DNA of 59,507 bases from Nanohaloarchaea archaeon B1-Br10_U2g21. Lineage in GTDB: Archaea; Nanohalarchaeota; Nanosalinia; Nanosalinales; Nanosalinaceae. The DNA lies in NCBI GenBank assembly GCA_001563915.1, contig LKMP01000005.1, positions 1 to 59,507 on the forward strand, in the 5' to 3' direction. The translations under genes and the position numbers were made by a program. The notes under the pieces are model-generated. The model ran no database searches. It worked only from the letters and a program-made list of their open reading frames with translations, and was not told where the DNA came from. Of this stretch, positions 1 through 7,530 are shown one piece after another (position 1 is the first letter of the stretch; the number at the start of each line of letters is the position of its first letter).

Positions 1-1
1 C

Positions 2-196
2 GATGCAGTAATAGTCAGGCAAAGAAAAGAATTTCAGAGGCCTGATGGTGTAAGAGTAGCTTTCGAAGATAACGCAGCCGTTCTGATTGAAGAAGAAACA
101 GGTTTGCCAAAAGGAAACCTTACTAGAGGTCCTATTGCAAAAGAAGTAGTTGAAAGATATGGGCCTATCGGAAATATTGCGTCACAGGTGGTGTAA
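2..196 (+). CDS. rpl14: Ribosomal protein uL14 (L14), 3' end only
   Basis: C-terminal 64 residues of large-subunit protein uL14, cut by the window edge. The readable part has the family signature of a Arg-Gln-Arg-Lys segment followed by RPDG, then FEDNAAVLI, and ends with the conserved PKGN...RGPIAKEV and a hydrophobic tail. uL14 sits at the 30S-50S interface (known for the family). It stops four bases before the uL24 start, as expected for the archaeal spc operon order uL14-uL24-eS4-uL5. Start codon and RNA-binding N-terminus are outside the window. Confidence 0.95.
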   Translation, partial: DAVIVRQRKEFQRPDGVRVAFEDNAAVLIEEETGLPKGNLTRGPIAKEVVERYGPIGNIASQVV

Positions 197-199
197 AAA

Positions 200-922
200 A
201 TGGTGCAGAGAACAGAAAACTGGAGCAGAAACTGGAAGTCAAGCAAAAATCCAACAAAACAGCGAAAATACAGAGATAACGCTCCGCTACATATCAAGGA
301 TAAACTGATTTCCGCAAACCTCAATGACATTTTGAGAGATGAGCTAGGCGTAAGAACACTCAGTATCGTTGTGGGAGATCGAGTTAAAATAATGAGGGGA
401 GATGATAAGGGAACAGAAGGAATTGTTTCCAGGATCAATAGGAAAGAAGAAAAAATCTATATTAACAACGTTGATAGGCAGAGAACCGATGGAACGGTAA
501 GAGAAAAGCCTTTCCAGCCTTCAAATCTACAGCTTCAAGCACTAAACCTTTCAGACCCTGAAAGAATAGCGAAATACGATGTTGATGACCTCGCAGTAAT
601 TGAGGTAGAAGATGAAGAGCTAGATGAGCTTGAAGAAGAGGAAGAGAATGAAATGATGCAGAGAATGCAGGCACAGTCAGATGCAGCGGAAGAGGAAGAT
701 GAAGATGAAGACAATGGAGATGAGGACGAGTCAGATGACGAATCCGAGAAACAACAAGACTCTGAATATGACTACAGCGAAGTCGTTCAAGGAACTATAG
801 ATGAAGTAAAAGAAGCAGTAGAAGACGGAGCAGATCCAGAAAAACTACTGGAAGCGGAAGAGAGTTCCAAAGATAGAAAAACCCTTAAAGAATGGCTTGA
901 AAGCCAGCTAGACGAGGAATAA
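200..922 (+). CDS. rpl24: Ribosomal protein uL24 (L24) with long acidic C-terminal extension
   Basis: Residues 1-120 are a normal archaeal uL24: a basic N-terminus (WSRNWKSSKNPTKQRKYRDN), then a KOW motif (VVGDRVKIMRGDDKGTEGIV) that binds 23S rRNA during early 50S assembly. The protein is 240 residues, about twice the usual archaeal length of about 120. Residues 125-185 are almost pure Glu/Asp, and residues 190-240 form a predicted helical hairpin ending in DRKTLKEWLES. The extension is in frame with no sign of frameshift and ends six bases before eS4. Its function is unknown; it may be a protein-contact module fused to the ribosome surface. Confidence 0.95.
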   Translation: MVQRTENWSRNWKSSKNPTKQRKYRDNAPLHIKDKLISANLNDILRDELGVRTLSIVVGDRVKIMRGDDKGTEGIVSRINRKEEKIYINNVDRQRTDGTVREKPFQPSNLQLQALNLSDPERIAKYDVDDLAVIEVEDEELDELEEEEENEMMQRMQAQSDAAEEEDEDEDNGDEDESDDESEKQQDSEYDYSEVVQGTIDEVKEAVEDGADPEKLLEAEESSKDRKTLKEWLESQLDEE

Positions 923-928
923 AAAACA

Positions 929-1582
929 ATGGTACATCAAAAAAGACTTTCAGCACCAGACCACTACCCAGTAAGCAGAAAAGGACTTACATATACTACT
1001 ACCACAAAAGGTTCAAGACCTGCAAGCGAAGGAATTCCAGCAGTAGTATTTCTAAGGGAAGTGACAGGATACGCTGAAACCAAAAAAGAAGCAAAAGAAA
1101 TCATTAGAAAAGGACAACTCCGCAGAAACGGAGACAGAATAAAAGACATTAGAGACACAATAGGGTTATTTGACACAGTGGAGCTGTCTGCAACAGAAGA
1201 AGTTTTCCGAGTACTGCCTCAGAAAAAAGGCCTAAACTTCATGGAAACTGGAGATAACAGGCCAGCAGCAAAAATAACAGGGAAGACTCAAGAAAACGAA
1301 TATTTCGTCTACCATCTTCATAACGGCGAAAATTACAAATCTGAAAACGCATACTCTACAGAATCCACTCTAATCTTTGGAGATAGTATTGAAGAAGCAC
1401 AGATGGAAGAAGGAGAAGAAGTAGTAGTGCTTAGTGGACAACACTCAGGTAAAAAAGCAGTAATTAACGAAATCCACGAAAGAGGAATGGCTGAAGACAC
1501 AGCAACAGTAGAAACCGAAGAATCAGAGTTCGAAATCCAGAAAGATAAACTCTTCGTGATAGGGACCATGGAGGTCAAGTAA
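929..1582 (+). CDS. rps4e: Ribosomal protein eS4 (S4e)
   Basis: Archaeal/eukaryotic small-subunit protein S4e, 217 residues, close to the family length. Visible order: basic N-terminus (residues 1-40), an S4-like RNA-binding segment with the pattern EAKEIIRKGQLRRNGDRIKD (residues 51-70), the central S4e domain, and a C-terminal KOW-like stretch (VVVLSGQHSGKKAVI, about residues 163-177). The ATG lies six bases after the uL24 stop and the stop two bases before uL5, so it is co-transcribed in the spc operon. The place and order in the operon agree with archaeal eS4. Confidence 0.95.
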   Translation: MVHQKRLSAPDHYPVSRKGLTYTTTTKGSRPASEGIPAVVFLREVTGYAETKKEAKEIIRKGQLRRNGDRIKDIRDTIGLFDTVELSATEEVFRVLPQKKGLNFMETGDNRPAAKITGKTQENEYFVYHLHNGENYKSENAYSTESTLIFGDSIEEAQMEEGEEVVVLSGQHSGKKAVINEIHERGMAEDTATVETEESEFEIQKDKLFVIGTMEVK

Positions 1583-1584
1583 AA

Positions 1585-2091
1585 ATGGCAGAAATGAAAA
1601 AGGTACAAATCGGAAAAGTAGTAGTAAACGTGGGAAGTGGGCAAGTAGGACAAGAGGTAGAGAAAGCAGTCCAGCTAGTCGAAAAGCTCACGGGCAGCAA
1701 CGCAGTAAAGACAGAATCCGGAGAAAACGCAAAGACATTCGGTCTTAGATCTGGCTTGAAAATCGGAGCAGCAACAACAATAAGAGGAGAACAGGCAATA
1801 GAGTTCCTAGAAAAAGTAATGCCTGCAGTAGAACAAATAAAGGACTCTCAGTTCGATGGTAACGGAAACTTCTCTTTTGGAATATCCGAATACATCGATG
1901 TACCAGGAATTGACTACGATGCAGATATCGGTATGATGGGTTTCGAAGTAACGGTTACGTTAGAGAGACCGGGTTACAGGCTGAAAAAGAGAGATTACAA
2001 GCCTTCTGAAATAGGAGAAGATCATAGAATAAGTGATGAAGAAGCAATGGACTTCGTCGAAGACCGTTTCGACGTAGAGGTGACGCAATAA
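1585..2091 (+). CDS. rpl5: Ribosomal protein uL5 (L5)
   Basis: Large-subunit protein uL5, 168 residues, which binds 5S rRNA and contacts the P-site region (known for the family). The sequence shows KVVVNVGSGQ at the N-terminus, the central FGLRSGLKIG segment (archaeal form of the basic RNA-contact loop) and the C-terminal FGISEYIDVPGIDYDADIG motif typical of L5. The start is two bases after the eS4 stop and the end is adjacent to uS14, giving tight translational coupling. Nothing unusual apart from the expected halophilic acidity. Confidence 0.96.
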   Translation: MAEMKKVQIGKVVVNVGSGQVGQEVEKAVQLVEKLTGSNAVKTESGENAKTFGLRSGLKIGAATTIRGEQAIEFLEKVMPAVEQIKDSQFDGNGNFSFGISEYIDVPGIDYDADIGMMGFEVTVTLERPGYRLKKRDYKPSEIGEDHRISDEEAMDFVEDRFDVEVTQ

Positions 2092-2092
2092 C

Positions 2093-2317
2093 ATGAGTTA
2101 TGAAGCAGTACTTGAGCAAATCAAGCACAAAGACGGTAAGAGAAGGAAATTCGAGAAAAATAATGCGCCTAAAGAAAGAGATTTCGGAAAATCAAAGAAA
2201 GAGTGTAGGAGATGCGGCAGAACAGGTAGGGGAGTCATCTCAAAATATGAATTAAATTTCTGTCGTCAATGCTTCCGTGAAATTGCGGAAGATCTCGGAT
2301 TCAAGCAGTTAAAGTAG
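2093..2317 (+). CDS. rps14: Ribosomal protein uS14 (S14), zinc-binding type
   Basis: Small-subunit head protein uS14 of the zinc-binding type. Two CxxC pairs are seen (CRRC at about 38-41 and CRQC at about 57-60) surrounding GRTGRGVISKYELNF, the classic archaeal uS14 core. At 74 residues it is about 20 longer than many archaeal uS14 proteins, owing to a charged N-terminal helix (MSYEAVLEQIKHKDGKRRK). The extension is in frame from an ATG directly after the uL5 stop. A shorter product starting internally is not supported, because no later ATG precedes the zinc core. Confidence 0.94.
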   Translation: MSYEAVLEQIKHKDGKRRKFEKNNAPKERDFGKSKKECRRCGRTGRGVISKYELNFCRQCFREIAEDLGFKQLK

Positions 2318-2328
2318 AGGTGTAAAAA

Positions 2329-2715
2329 ATGCAACAAGATACATTAAGCGACGCATTAAGTGCAATAAACAACGCAGCAAGAAACGACAAAGAGCATGCA
2401 GTAATAGCTCCTACAAGCGAGGTTGTTCAGAACGTACTGATAGAACTCCAACAAAAAGGGTATATTGGAGTATTCGAGCTAATTGAAGACGGTAAAGGCG
2501 GCAAATTCAAAGTAGAGGTAAGGAACATTAACAAGTGCCAGCCTGTAAAACCGAACTTCTCTGTCAAAAAAGATGAGTTCGAAGACTGGGCACAAAGATA
2601 TCTCCCGGCAAGAGGATTTGGAGATCTGCTTGTAACAACGTCTCATGGCATCATGACACATGAAAAAGCAAAAGAAGAACAGGTAGGAGGAAAACTCCTG
2701 GGATACGTATACTAG
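2329..2715 (+). CDS. rps8: Ribosomal protein uS8 (S8)
   Basis: Small-subunit primary rRNA-binding protein uS8, 128 residues, the archaeal length. It opens with DTLSDALSAINNAARNDK, the conserved helix 1, and ends with the signature ending in TTSHGIMTHEKAKEEQVGGKLLGYVY, matching the uS8 pattern S-x-G-[IL]-[MLT] for binding helix 21 of 16S rRNA. An AGAGGTG ribosome-binding site lies ahead of the ATG. Position between uS14 and uL6 is the standard archaeal order. Confidence 0.96.
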   Translation: MQQDTLSDALSAINNAARNDKEHAVIAPTSEVVQNVLIELQQKGYIGVFELIEDGKGGKFKVEVRNINKCQPVKPNFSVKKDEFEDWAQRYLPARGFGDLLVTTSHGIMTHEKAKEEQVGGKLLGYVY

Positions 2716-2725
2716 AGGGATAGAA

Positions 2726-3259
2726 ATGACAGAACAGAAATTAAAACTGCCTGAAGGTATTGAAGCTGATTATGAAAAAGGAACTCTAAGAGTCAGTGAT
2801 GGATCCCAAGAACTTGAGAAAAAAATGGATCATGCGTTAGTAGATGTAAATGTTGAGGGAGACGAAATAAAGATCTCGACTGATTCAAAGAAAAGAAACG
2901 TTTTGAGCGTGATAGGCACATACAGGAGCCATGCAGATAATATGGTGAAAGGGATTCAGAAAGACTATGTTTACAAGATGAAAGGTGTATACGCACACTT
3001 CCCGATGAATATCAAGAAACAAGGAGATGAAATCCATATTGAAAACTTCATGGGAGAAAGAAATCCTAGAGTAGTAGACATTATCAAAGGTGTTGAAGTG
3101 CAGGTAGATGGAGATGAACTAGAGGTTACAGGTCCGGATAAAGAAAAAGTAAGCCAGACGGCTGCAAGAATTGAACAGGCCTGTAAAAAAGGAAACAGAG
3201 ATCCAAGAACATTCCAAGACGGGATTTACATTACAGAAAAGAATGGAGGTGGCCAGTAA
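2726..3259 (+). CDS. rpl6: Ribosomal protein uL6 (L6)
   Basis: Large-subunit protein uL6, 177 residues, made of two similar alpha/beta domains that sit near the sarcin-ricin region (family knowledge). N-terminal LPEGIEADYEKGTLRVSDG is the first beta-ribbon motif, and the C-terminal ENFMGERNPRVVDIIKG plus QTAARIEQACKKGNRDPRTFQDGIY match archaeal uL6 closely. The stop TAA directly abuts the eL32 ATG. Confidence 0.96.
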   Translation: MTEQKLKLPEGIEADYEKGTLRVSDGSQELEKKMDHALVDVNVEGDEIKISTDSKKRNVLSVIGTYRSHADNMVKGIQKDYVYKMKGVYAHFPMNIKKQGDEIHIENFMGERNPRVVDIIKGVEVQVDGDELEVTGPDKEKVSQTAARIEQACKKGNRDPRTFQDGIYITEKNGGGQ

Positions 3260-3589
3260 ATGGCTAAAAGACAGAATACTCACAAGAATAAGAGAATAAA
3301 TAAGGCGTGGAGAAAGCCTCGAGGAAAACACAGTAAACAGAGGCGAAAACTGAAAAGCGCACCTCAAATGCCTGAAGCAGGCTTGAGAACAAATAAAGAA
3401 GTCCGAGGAAAACATCCATCAGGATACGAAGATGTGTTAGTACATAGGCCTGAAGATTTAGATGGGCTTAATGTTGAAACAGATGCAGCAAGAATTAGTT
3501 CTAAGGTTGGAGCAAAGAAAAGAGAAATGATAGTTGAAAAAGCTGAAGAACTAGAAATTAAAGTACTGAACTCGGGTGAGCAAGAATGA
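3260..3589 (+). CDS. rpl32e: Ribosomal protein eL32 (L32e)
   Basis: Archaeal/eukaryotic large-subunit protein L32e. The core is recognised by the basic run RINKAWRKPRGKHSKQRRK followed by RTNKEVRGKHPSGYEDVLVH, the usual eL32 rRNA-contact region, and a final domain with DAARISSKVGAKKREMIVEKAEEL. At 109 residues it is on the short side, lacking the variable N-terminal extension found in haloarchaea. The end overlaps the eL19 start by four bases (ATGA), so translation is probably coupled. Confidence 0.93.
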   Translation: MAKRQNTHKNKRINKAWRKPRGKHSKQRRKLKSAPQMPEAGLRTNKEVRGKHPSGYEDVLVHRPEDLDGLNVETDAARISSKVGAKKREMIVEKAEELEIKVLNSGEQE

Positions 3590-4035
3590 ACTTAAAGAGT
3601 CAGAGAAGAATGGCTGCAGAAGTAATGGATATAGGAGAAAACCGGGTATGGTTTGATCCAGAACATACAGAGAAAGTAGCTGAAGCAATCACAAGACAAG
3701 ACATCAGAAATCTTATAGAAGGAGGAGCAATCAGTAAGAAAAAAGTTAAAGGAACTTCAAAGGCTCGAGCTAAAAGAATAAAGCGGCAAAAACAGAAAGG
3801 CCGGCGTAAAGGACAAGGATCTAGGAAAGGGAGTAAAACAGCTAGGAAGCCATCTAAAGAAAGCTGGATGGAAACAGTAAGAGCTCTTAGAAAAAGACTT
3901 AAGGAAATGAGAGATGAGGAAGAAGTAACAAAAGAAGAATACCGCAAGCTCTATGATATGGCTAAAGGAGGGTTCTTCAGGGACGTAAACCACTTAGAAA
4001 ACTATGTAGACAATAAAATGGAGATGAGAGACTAA
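3586..4035 (+). CDS. rpl19e: Ribosomal protein eL19 (L19e)
   Basis: Archaeal/eukaryotic L19e, 149 residues, an elongated helical protein of the 50S surface that reaches towards the small subunit. The N-terminus NLKSQRRMAAEVMDIGENRVWFDP is the strongly conserved eL19 start; the middle is a basic linker rich in KGRRKGQGSRKG, and the C-terminus carries SWMETVRALRKRLKEMRDE and KLYDMAKGGFFRDVNHLENY. It overlaps eL32 at its 5' end and uL18 by one base at its 3' end. Confidence 0.96.
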   Translation: MNLKSQRRMAAEVMDIGENRVWFDPEHTEKVAEAITRQDIRNLIEGGAISKKKVKGTSKARAKRIKRQKQKGRRKGQGSRKGSKTARKPSKESWMETVRALRKRLKEMRDEEEVTKEEYRKLYDMAKGGFFRDVNHLENYVDNKMEMRD

Positions 4036-4541
4036 TGGCAGAGAACTCAAATTACCAAGTACCTCACAAGAGAAGAAGAAAACAGCAGACTAATTACCAG
4101 AGAAGAAGAAAGCTTTTGAAATCGGACAATCCAAGAGTAGTAGTAAGAACGAGCAATAAGCACACTAAAGCACACTTATCATACTACCAAACTGAGGGAG
4201 ATGAAAACAGATACTTCGTATCAACTGAAGAGCTAGAAAAGTACGGATGGGAACATCACACAGGCAATCTGCCAGCAGCTTACCTTGCAGGCTATCTTCT
4301 AGGAGCGAGAGCAGATGAAGATCGAGCAGTACTAGACATAGGGCTAAGACAAACTAAAAAAGGAGGAAGAATGTTTGCTGCTGTAAAAGGAATGAATGAT
4401 GCAGGATTGGATGTTCCAGTAGGAGAAAAAGCACTTCCGCCTGAAGAAAGAATTCGAGGAGAGCATATCGAAGAAATGAAAGATATTGAACTAGTAGAAA
4501 ACTTTGAAGAAGTAAAAGAAAATATCGAAAAGGAGGCCTAA
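4035..4541 (+). CDS. rpl18: Ribosomal protein uL18 (L18)
   Basis: uL18 binds 5S rRNA together with uL5. The 168-residue protein begins with a basic tract (PHKRRRKQQTNYQRRRKLLK), followed by PRVVVRTSNKHTKAHLSYYQ and HTGNLPAAYLAGYLLGARA, which are the archaeal uL18 signatures; the C-terminal helix is acidic. The ATG uses the last base of the eL19 stop (TAATG), implying coupled translation. Length and position fit the family. Confidence 0.95.
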   Translation: MAENSNYQVPHKRRRKQQTNYQRRRKLLKSDNPRVVVRTSNKHTKAHLSYYQTEGDENRYFVSTEELEKYGWEHHTGNLPAAYLAGYLLGARADEDRAVLDIGLRQTKKGGRMFAAVKGMNDAGLDVPVGEKALPPEERIRGEHIEEMKDIELVENFEEVKENIEKEA

Positions 4542-4544
4542 AAG

Positions 4545-5216
4545 ATGGCAGAACAAGAACAAGAACAAGAAATATGGAAGCCGAAGACAAAGCTAGGTAA
4601 ACTAGTGGCAAAAGGCGAAATAAATGATATAGTGGAAGCACTGAAACATGATAGGCCTATAATGGAGCCTGAGATTGTTGATCAACTCGTAGATCTTAAC
4701 GAAGAAGTAATTCTGATAGGAGGAACTCCTGGAAAAGGAGGAGGAATTCGAAGAACTGTCTCAAAGAGAACTGCAAGAATGCACAAGTCTGGAGCTAGAT
4801 ATTCAAGCAACGCAATGTCAGTTCTAGGAGATAGAAACAGAGTAATCGGGTTAGGAACAGGAGTAAGCGAAGACACACGCGCAGCAATTGATGCGGCAAA
4901 CAGAGAAGCTAAACTAAACATGATCCACGTACCTAAAGGTAATGGATCGTGGGAAGACCGTGGAGATGACCGCACATCGATTCCATTCGCTGTTACAGGA
5001 AAGTCTGGCAGTGTTGAAGTCGAGTTAAAACCTGCGCCAAGAGGTACAGGGCTAGCATGCAGTGATGAGGTAAAGAAAGTGCTAGAGCTAGCAGGTATCG
5101 AAAATATCTGGGTCAAAACTCGCGGACAAACACAGACAAGAGAGAATCTTGTGAGAGCAACATTCAATGCATTAAGAAAACTTGAAGAAATGGAACAACC
5201 TGGTGAAGAGCAATGA
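4545..5216 (+). CDS. rps5: Ribosomal protein uS5 (S5)
   Basis: Small-subunit protein uS5, 223 residues, important for decoding fidelity. The dsRNA-binding-like N-domain ends in the mRNA/translocation-related stretch GGIRRTVSKRTARMHKSGAR, and the C-domain has VIGLGTGVSEDTRAAIDAAN, FAVTGKSGSVEVELKPAPRG and GIENIWVKTRGQTQTRENLV, all family hallmarks. The N-terminus has a short Glu/Gln run (MAEQEQEQEI) ahead of the conserved WKPKTKLGKLV. It overlaps uL30 by four bases. Confidence 0.96.
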   Translation: MAEQEQEQEIWKPKTKLGKLVAKGEINDIVEALKHDRPIMEPEIVDQLVDLNEEVILIGGTPGKGGGIRRTVSKRTARMHKSGARYSSNAMSVLGDRNRVIGLGTGVSEDTRAAIDAANREAKLNMIHVPKGNGSWEDRGDDRTSIPFAVTGKSGSVEVELKPAPRGTGLACSDEVKKVLELAGIENIWVKTRGQTQTRENLVRATFNALRKLEEMEQPGEEQ

Positions 5217-5563
5217 TTGCAGCAGTAAAAATAAGAGGAAACGTTGATGTACCACGACCTGTAAAAGACACAATGACAAATCTAGGCCTAGAAAAGAGAA
5301 ACCAGTTAGTCGTTTATGAAGAAAACGATTCAATTCAGGGAATGATGAACAAGGCTAAGGATTACATCACCTATGGAGAGATTTCAGAGGAAATAGTGAA
5401 AGCTCTTGAAGAAAAACATGGTGAAGTAACACATGGTAAAGTTTACAGTCTTTCCCCTCCAAGCAAAGGGTTTAAAGGTACCAAAAGACATGTGAATCAA
5501 GGGGGGAGTCTGGGTAAAAGACAAAAAGAAGAAATGAATAGCCTTGTAAAGAGAATGGTGTAG
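5213..5563 (+). CDS. rpl30: Ribosomal protein uL30 (L30), shortened archaeal form
   Basis: Large-subunit uL30. The N-terminal ferredoxin-like half is clear (AAVKIRGNVDVPRPVKDTMT, then a hydrophobic strand), followed by the helix YITYGEISEEIVKALEEKHG and the archaeal C-terminal LSPPSKGFKGTKRHVNQGGSLG. At 116 residues it is about 35 shorter than the roughly 150-residue archaeal proteins; the missing part is the variable helical insert between the two conserved blocks. The reading frame is intact. ATGA overlap with uS5. Confidence 0.93.
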   Translation: MIAAVKIRGNVDVPRPVKDTMTNLGLEKRNQLVVYEENDSIQGMMNKAKDYITYGEISEEIVKALEEKHGEVTHGKVYSLSPPSKGFKGTKRHVNQGGSLGKRQKEEMNSLVKRMV

Positions 5564-5567
5564 GAAA

Positions 5568-5990
5568 ATGACAAGAAGAAGATCAAAAAAGAACAAGTCA
5601 GGAAGTCACGGCTATGGAAGTAGTAAAAAGAACCGTGGAGCAGGAAACAAAGGAGGCCGAGGAAACGCAGGAACAGGAAAAAAAGCCTCATCTAAAAGAA
5701 TGACAAAAGATGGCGTGGTAAAACTTGGAGAAAGAGGATTCAAATCTCGAAAACCTGATCAAAACGCCATTAACCTAAGAGATATCGATCAAAGACTTGA
5801 CAACTACGTCGAAGAAGGACTAGCTGAAGAAAAAGATGGCAAATACGTCTTAGATATCTCAGACTTAGGCTATGAAAAAGTCTTAGGTCAAGGACAGATT
5901 AACAAAGAAGTCGAAATTACAGCTGAAAACTTTTCCAGTTCTGCCAAATCAAAGATTGAAGAGGCAGGCGGAGAAACAGTAGAGGAATAA
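5568..5990 (+). CDS. rpl15: Ribosomal protein uL15 (L15)
   Basis: uL15, 140 residues, a late-assembling 50S protein. The N-terminal glycine- and lysine-rich arm (RRSKKNKSGSHGYGSSKKNR and AGNKGGRGNAGTGKK) threads into 23S rRNA in known structures, and the C-terminal globular part keeps the conserved YEKVLGQGQINKEVEITAEN block. It starts five bases after uL30. A 62-base spacer with a hairpin separates it from secY, the largest gap inside this operon. Confidence 0.95.
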   Translation: MTRRRSKKNKSGSHGYGSSKKNRGAGNKGGRGNAGTGKKASSKRMTKDGVVKLGERGFKSRKPDQNAINLRDIDQRLDNYVEEGLAEEKDGKYVLDISDLGYEKVLGQGQINKEVEITAENFSSSAKSKIEEAGGETVEE

Positions 5991-6005
5991 ACAATATGAA
6001 CGATA

Positions 6006-6025
6006 TCTGCGAATTTATTCGCAGA
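6006..6025 (+). promoter_or_regulatory. Perfect hairpin between uL15 and secY
   Basis: An 8-bp perfect inverted repeat (TCTGCGAA and TTCGCAGA) with a 4-base loop lies in the uL15-secY spacer. It is not followed by a long T-run, so it does not look like a terminator. It may be an RNA processing or stability element, or an attenuator that lets secY be expressed separately from the ribosomal genes. The hairpin lies inside a 15-codon ATG-to-TAG mini-ORF (5996-6043), which ends nine bases before the secY start. Confidence 0.5.
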
Positions 6026-6052
6026 GAAGTGACGAGGTTTTAGATTAAAACA

Positions 6053-7438
6053 ATGAACTGGGTCCAGATTGCACAGTATCTTCCAACGGTAGAGCAACCG
6101 GATAAAGAGCAGACACTCAAACAGATGATGATCTGGACAGGTATTACATTACTACTCTACTTTTTACTTTCTGAAGTACCACTTTATGCAGCTGACGCAC
6201 AACAAGTCGAACAGGCATTAAGCCAGCTTAGAACGTTTGAAACACTTCTAGGTTCTGAAATAGGAACAATAATCACATTAGGAATTGGACCAATTGTTAC
6301 TGCATCTATTGTACTCCAGATGATGGTAGGCTCAGACTTACTCAAATGGGACACTAATACTAGCCAAGGAAAACAAAAGTTTCAGGCAGCTCAGAAACTA
6401 CTTGCATACTCAGTATGTGTGGTGCAAGCTGCAGGGTTCGTGCTTTCCGGAACCTTTGGAGACGTATCAGGAAACATGCAGCTATTCCTAATTCTTACAG
6501 CACAGATTACGGCGGGAGGATGGCTGATAATCATAATGGATGATTTAGTCCAGAAATGGGGATTCGGAAGCGGAGTAGGTCTCTTTATTGCAGGAGGAGT
6601 ATCAAAAGCAATAATAATTGCATTAATATCTCCTCTTACAGAAGGAGGAAGCCCATTCTGGCTAGAAGGAGGAAATCCGGCAGGAGCACTATTTTCATTT
6701 GCAACAACACTAGAAGCCACTGCGTTAATAACAATGGTTTCGACCATTGGAGTATTCGCAGCTGTGGTATACCTACAATCTATGAGAGTAGAAATACCGC
6801 TAACATTTGGAAATGTACGAGGATTTGGTCAGAAATGGCCGCTTAAATTCTTTTATACAAGCGTAATGCCTGTAATATTTGTAGCAGCGCTAATTGCAAA
6901 CATTCAAATTGTGGGAACTGTAGCAGCAGGACAAGATGGATGTAGTGTTCTAGGATGCTTCAGCGAAGGTCAACCTCAATCAGGGCTAGTACTGTTAGTT
7001 AACCCGCCTACAGAATTTATCTCAAGTCTTGTAGCAGGAGGTTTAGGAGCAGTAGGAACAGGACAACTATTCCATGTACTGTTCTATATCACTATTTACA
7101 CTCTTGGAGCAGTAGTATTCTCTATATTCTGGGCGCGTACTACGGGACAAGATTCTTCGTCAGTTGCAGAACAAATACAGCAAACAGGAATGAAAGTACC
7201 AGGATTCAGGAAAGACAAGAGAGTAATCAAAAAAGTGCTTGACAGATATATTCCAGCTTTAACAGTAGTTTCAGGAGCAGCAGTAGGATTTATCGCAGCA
7301 GCAGCAGATCTTATTCAGGCTGCAGGCGGAGGAATGGGAATTCTCCTTACGGTAATGATCATCTATAGAATGTACGAGCAACTAGCTCAGAAACATATGG
7401 AAGAGCTTCACCCAGCACTCAAAGGCATGTTTGAGTAG
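6053..7438 (+). CDS. secY: Protein translocase subunit SecY
   Basis: Central channel of the Sec61/SecY translocon, 461 residues with about ten membrane helices. The archaeal N-terminus, the plug/helix 2 region (GSEIGTIITLGIGPIVTASIVLQMMVG split over residues 72-100) and the cytosolic loop after helix 6-7 (YLQSMRVEIPLTFGNVRGFG) are all present. The late loop GMKVPGFRKDKRVIKKVLDRYI is the ribosome-binding loop 8/9 characteristic of SecY. It closes the spc operon; the usual downstream adk is absent and RmuC follows instead. It would export the giant proteins found later in the window. Confidence 0.97.
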   Translation: MNWVQIAQYLPTVEQPDKEQTLKQMMIWTGITLLLYFLLSEVPLYAADAQQVEQALSQLRTFETLLGSEIGTIITLGIGPIVTASIVLQMMVGSDLLKWDTNTSQGKQKFQAAQKLLAYSVCVVQAAGFVLSGTFGDVSGNMQLFLILTAQITAGGWLIIIMDDLVQKWGFGSGVGLFIAGGVSKAIIIALISPLTEGGSPFWLEGGNPAGALFSFATTLEATALITMVSTIGVFAAVVYLQSMRVEIPLTFGNVRGFGQKWPLKFFYTSVMPVIFVAALIANIQIVGTVAAGQDGCSVLGCFSEGQPQSGLVLLVNPPTEFISSLVAGGLGAVGTGQLFHVLFYITIYTLGAVVFSIFWARTTGQDSSSVAEQIQQTGMKVPGFRKDKRVIKKVLDRYIPALTVVSGAAVGFIAAAADLIQAAGGGMGILLTVMIIYRMYEQLAQKHMEELHPALKGMFE

Positions 7439-7494
7439 ATAGGGCTGAACGAAGATAAAGGTCAAGAATATACAACTCGCAGTATTTCCATTGA

Positions 7495-7506
7495 CAATTG
7501 TTTTTT
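7495..7506 (+). terminator. Probable T-run terminator after secY
   Basis: A CAATTG palindrome leads directly into six T residues about 60 bases beyond the secY stop. Archaeal termination uses T-runs with little need for a stem, so this is a plausible end for the ribosomal-secY transcript. Support is by position and composition only. Confidence 0.4.
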
Positions 7507-7530
7507 AGCATTAAAGTATAATATAGAGTT

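Noticed and set aside
34-438. 134-residue minus-strand ORF at the left edge
   Set aside because: Antisense to uL14 and uL24, both certain genes; no promoter or family.
7512-7525. AT-rich box AAAGTATAATATA as the TATA box for the RmuC gene
   Set aside because: It lies only about 10-15 bases before the ATG, too close for the normal 26-base spacing unless the start is further downstream, which would remove the membrane helix.
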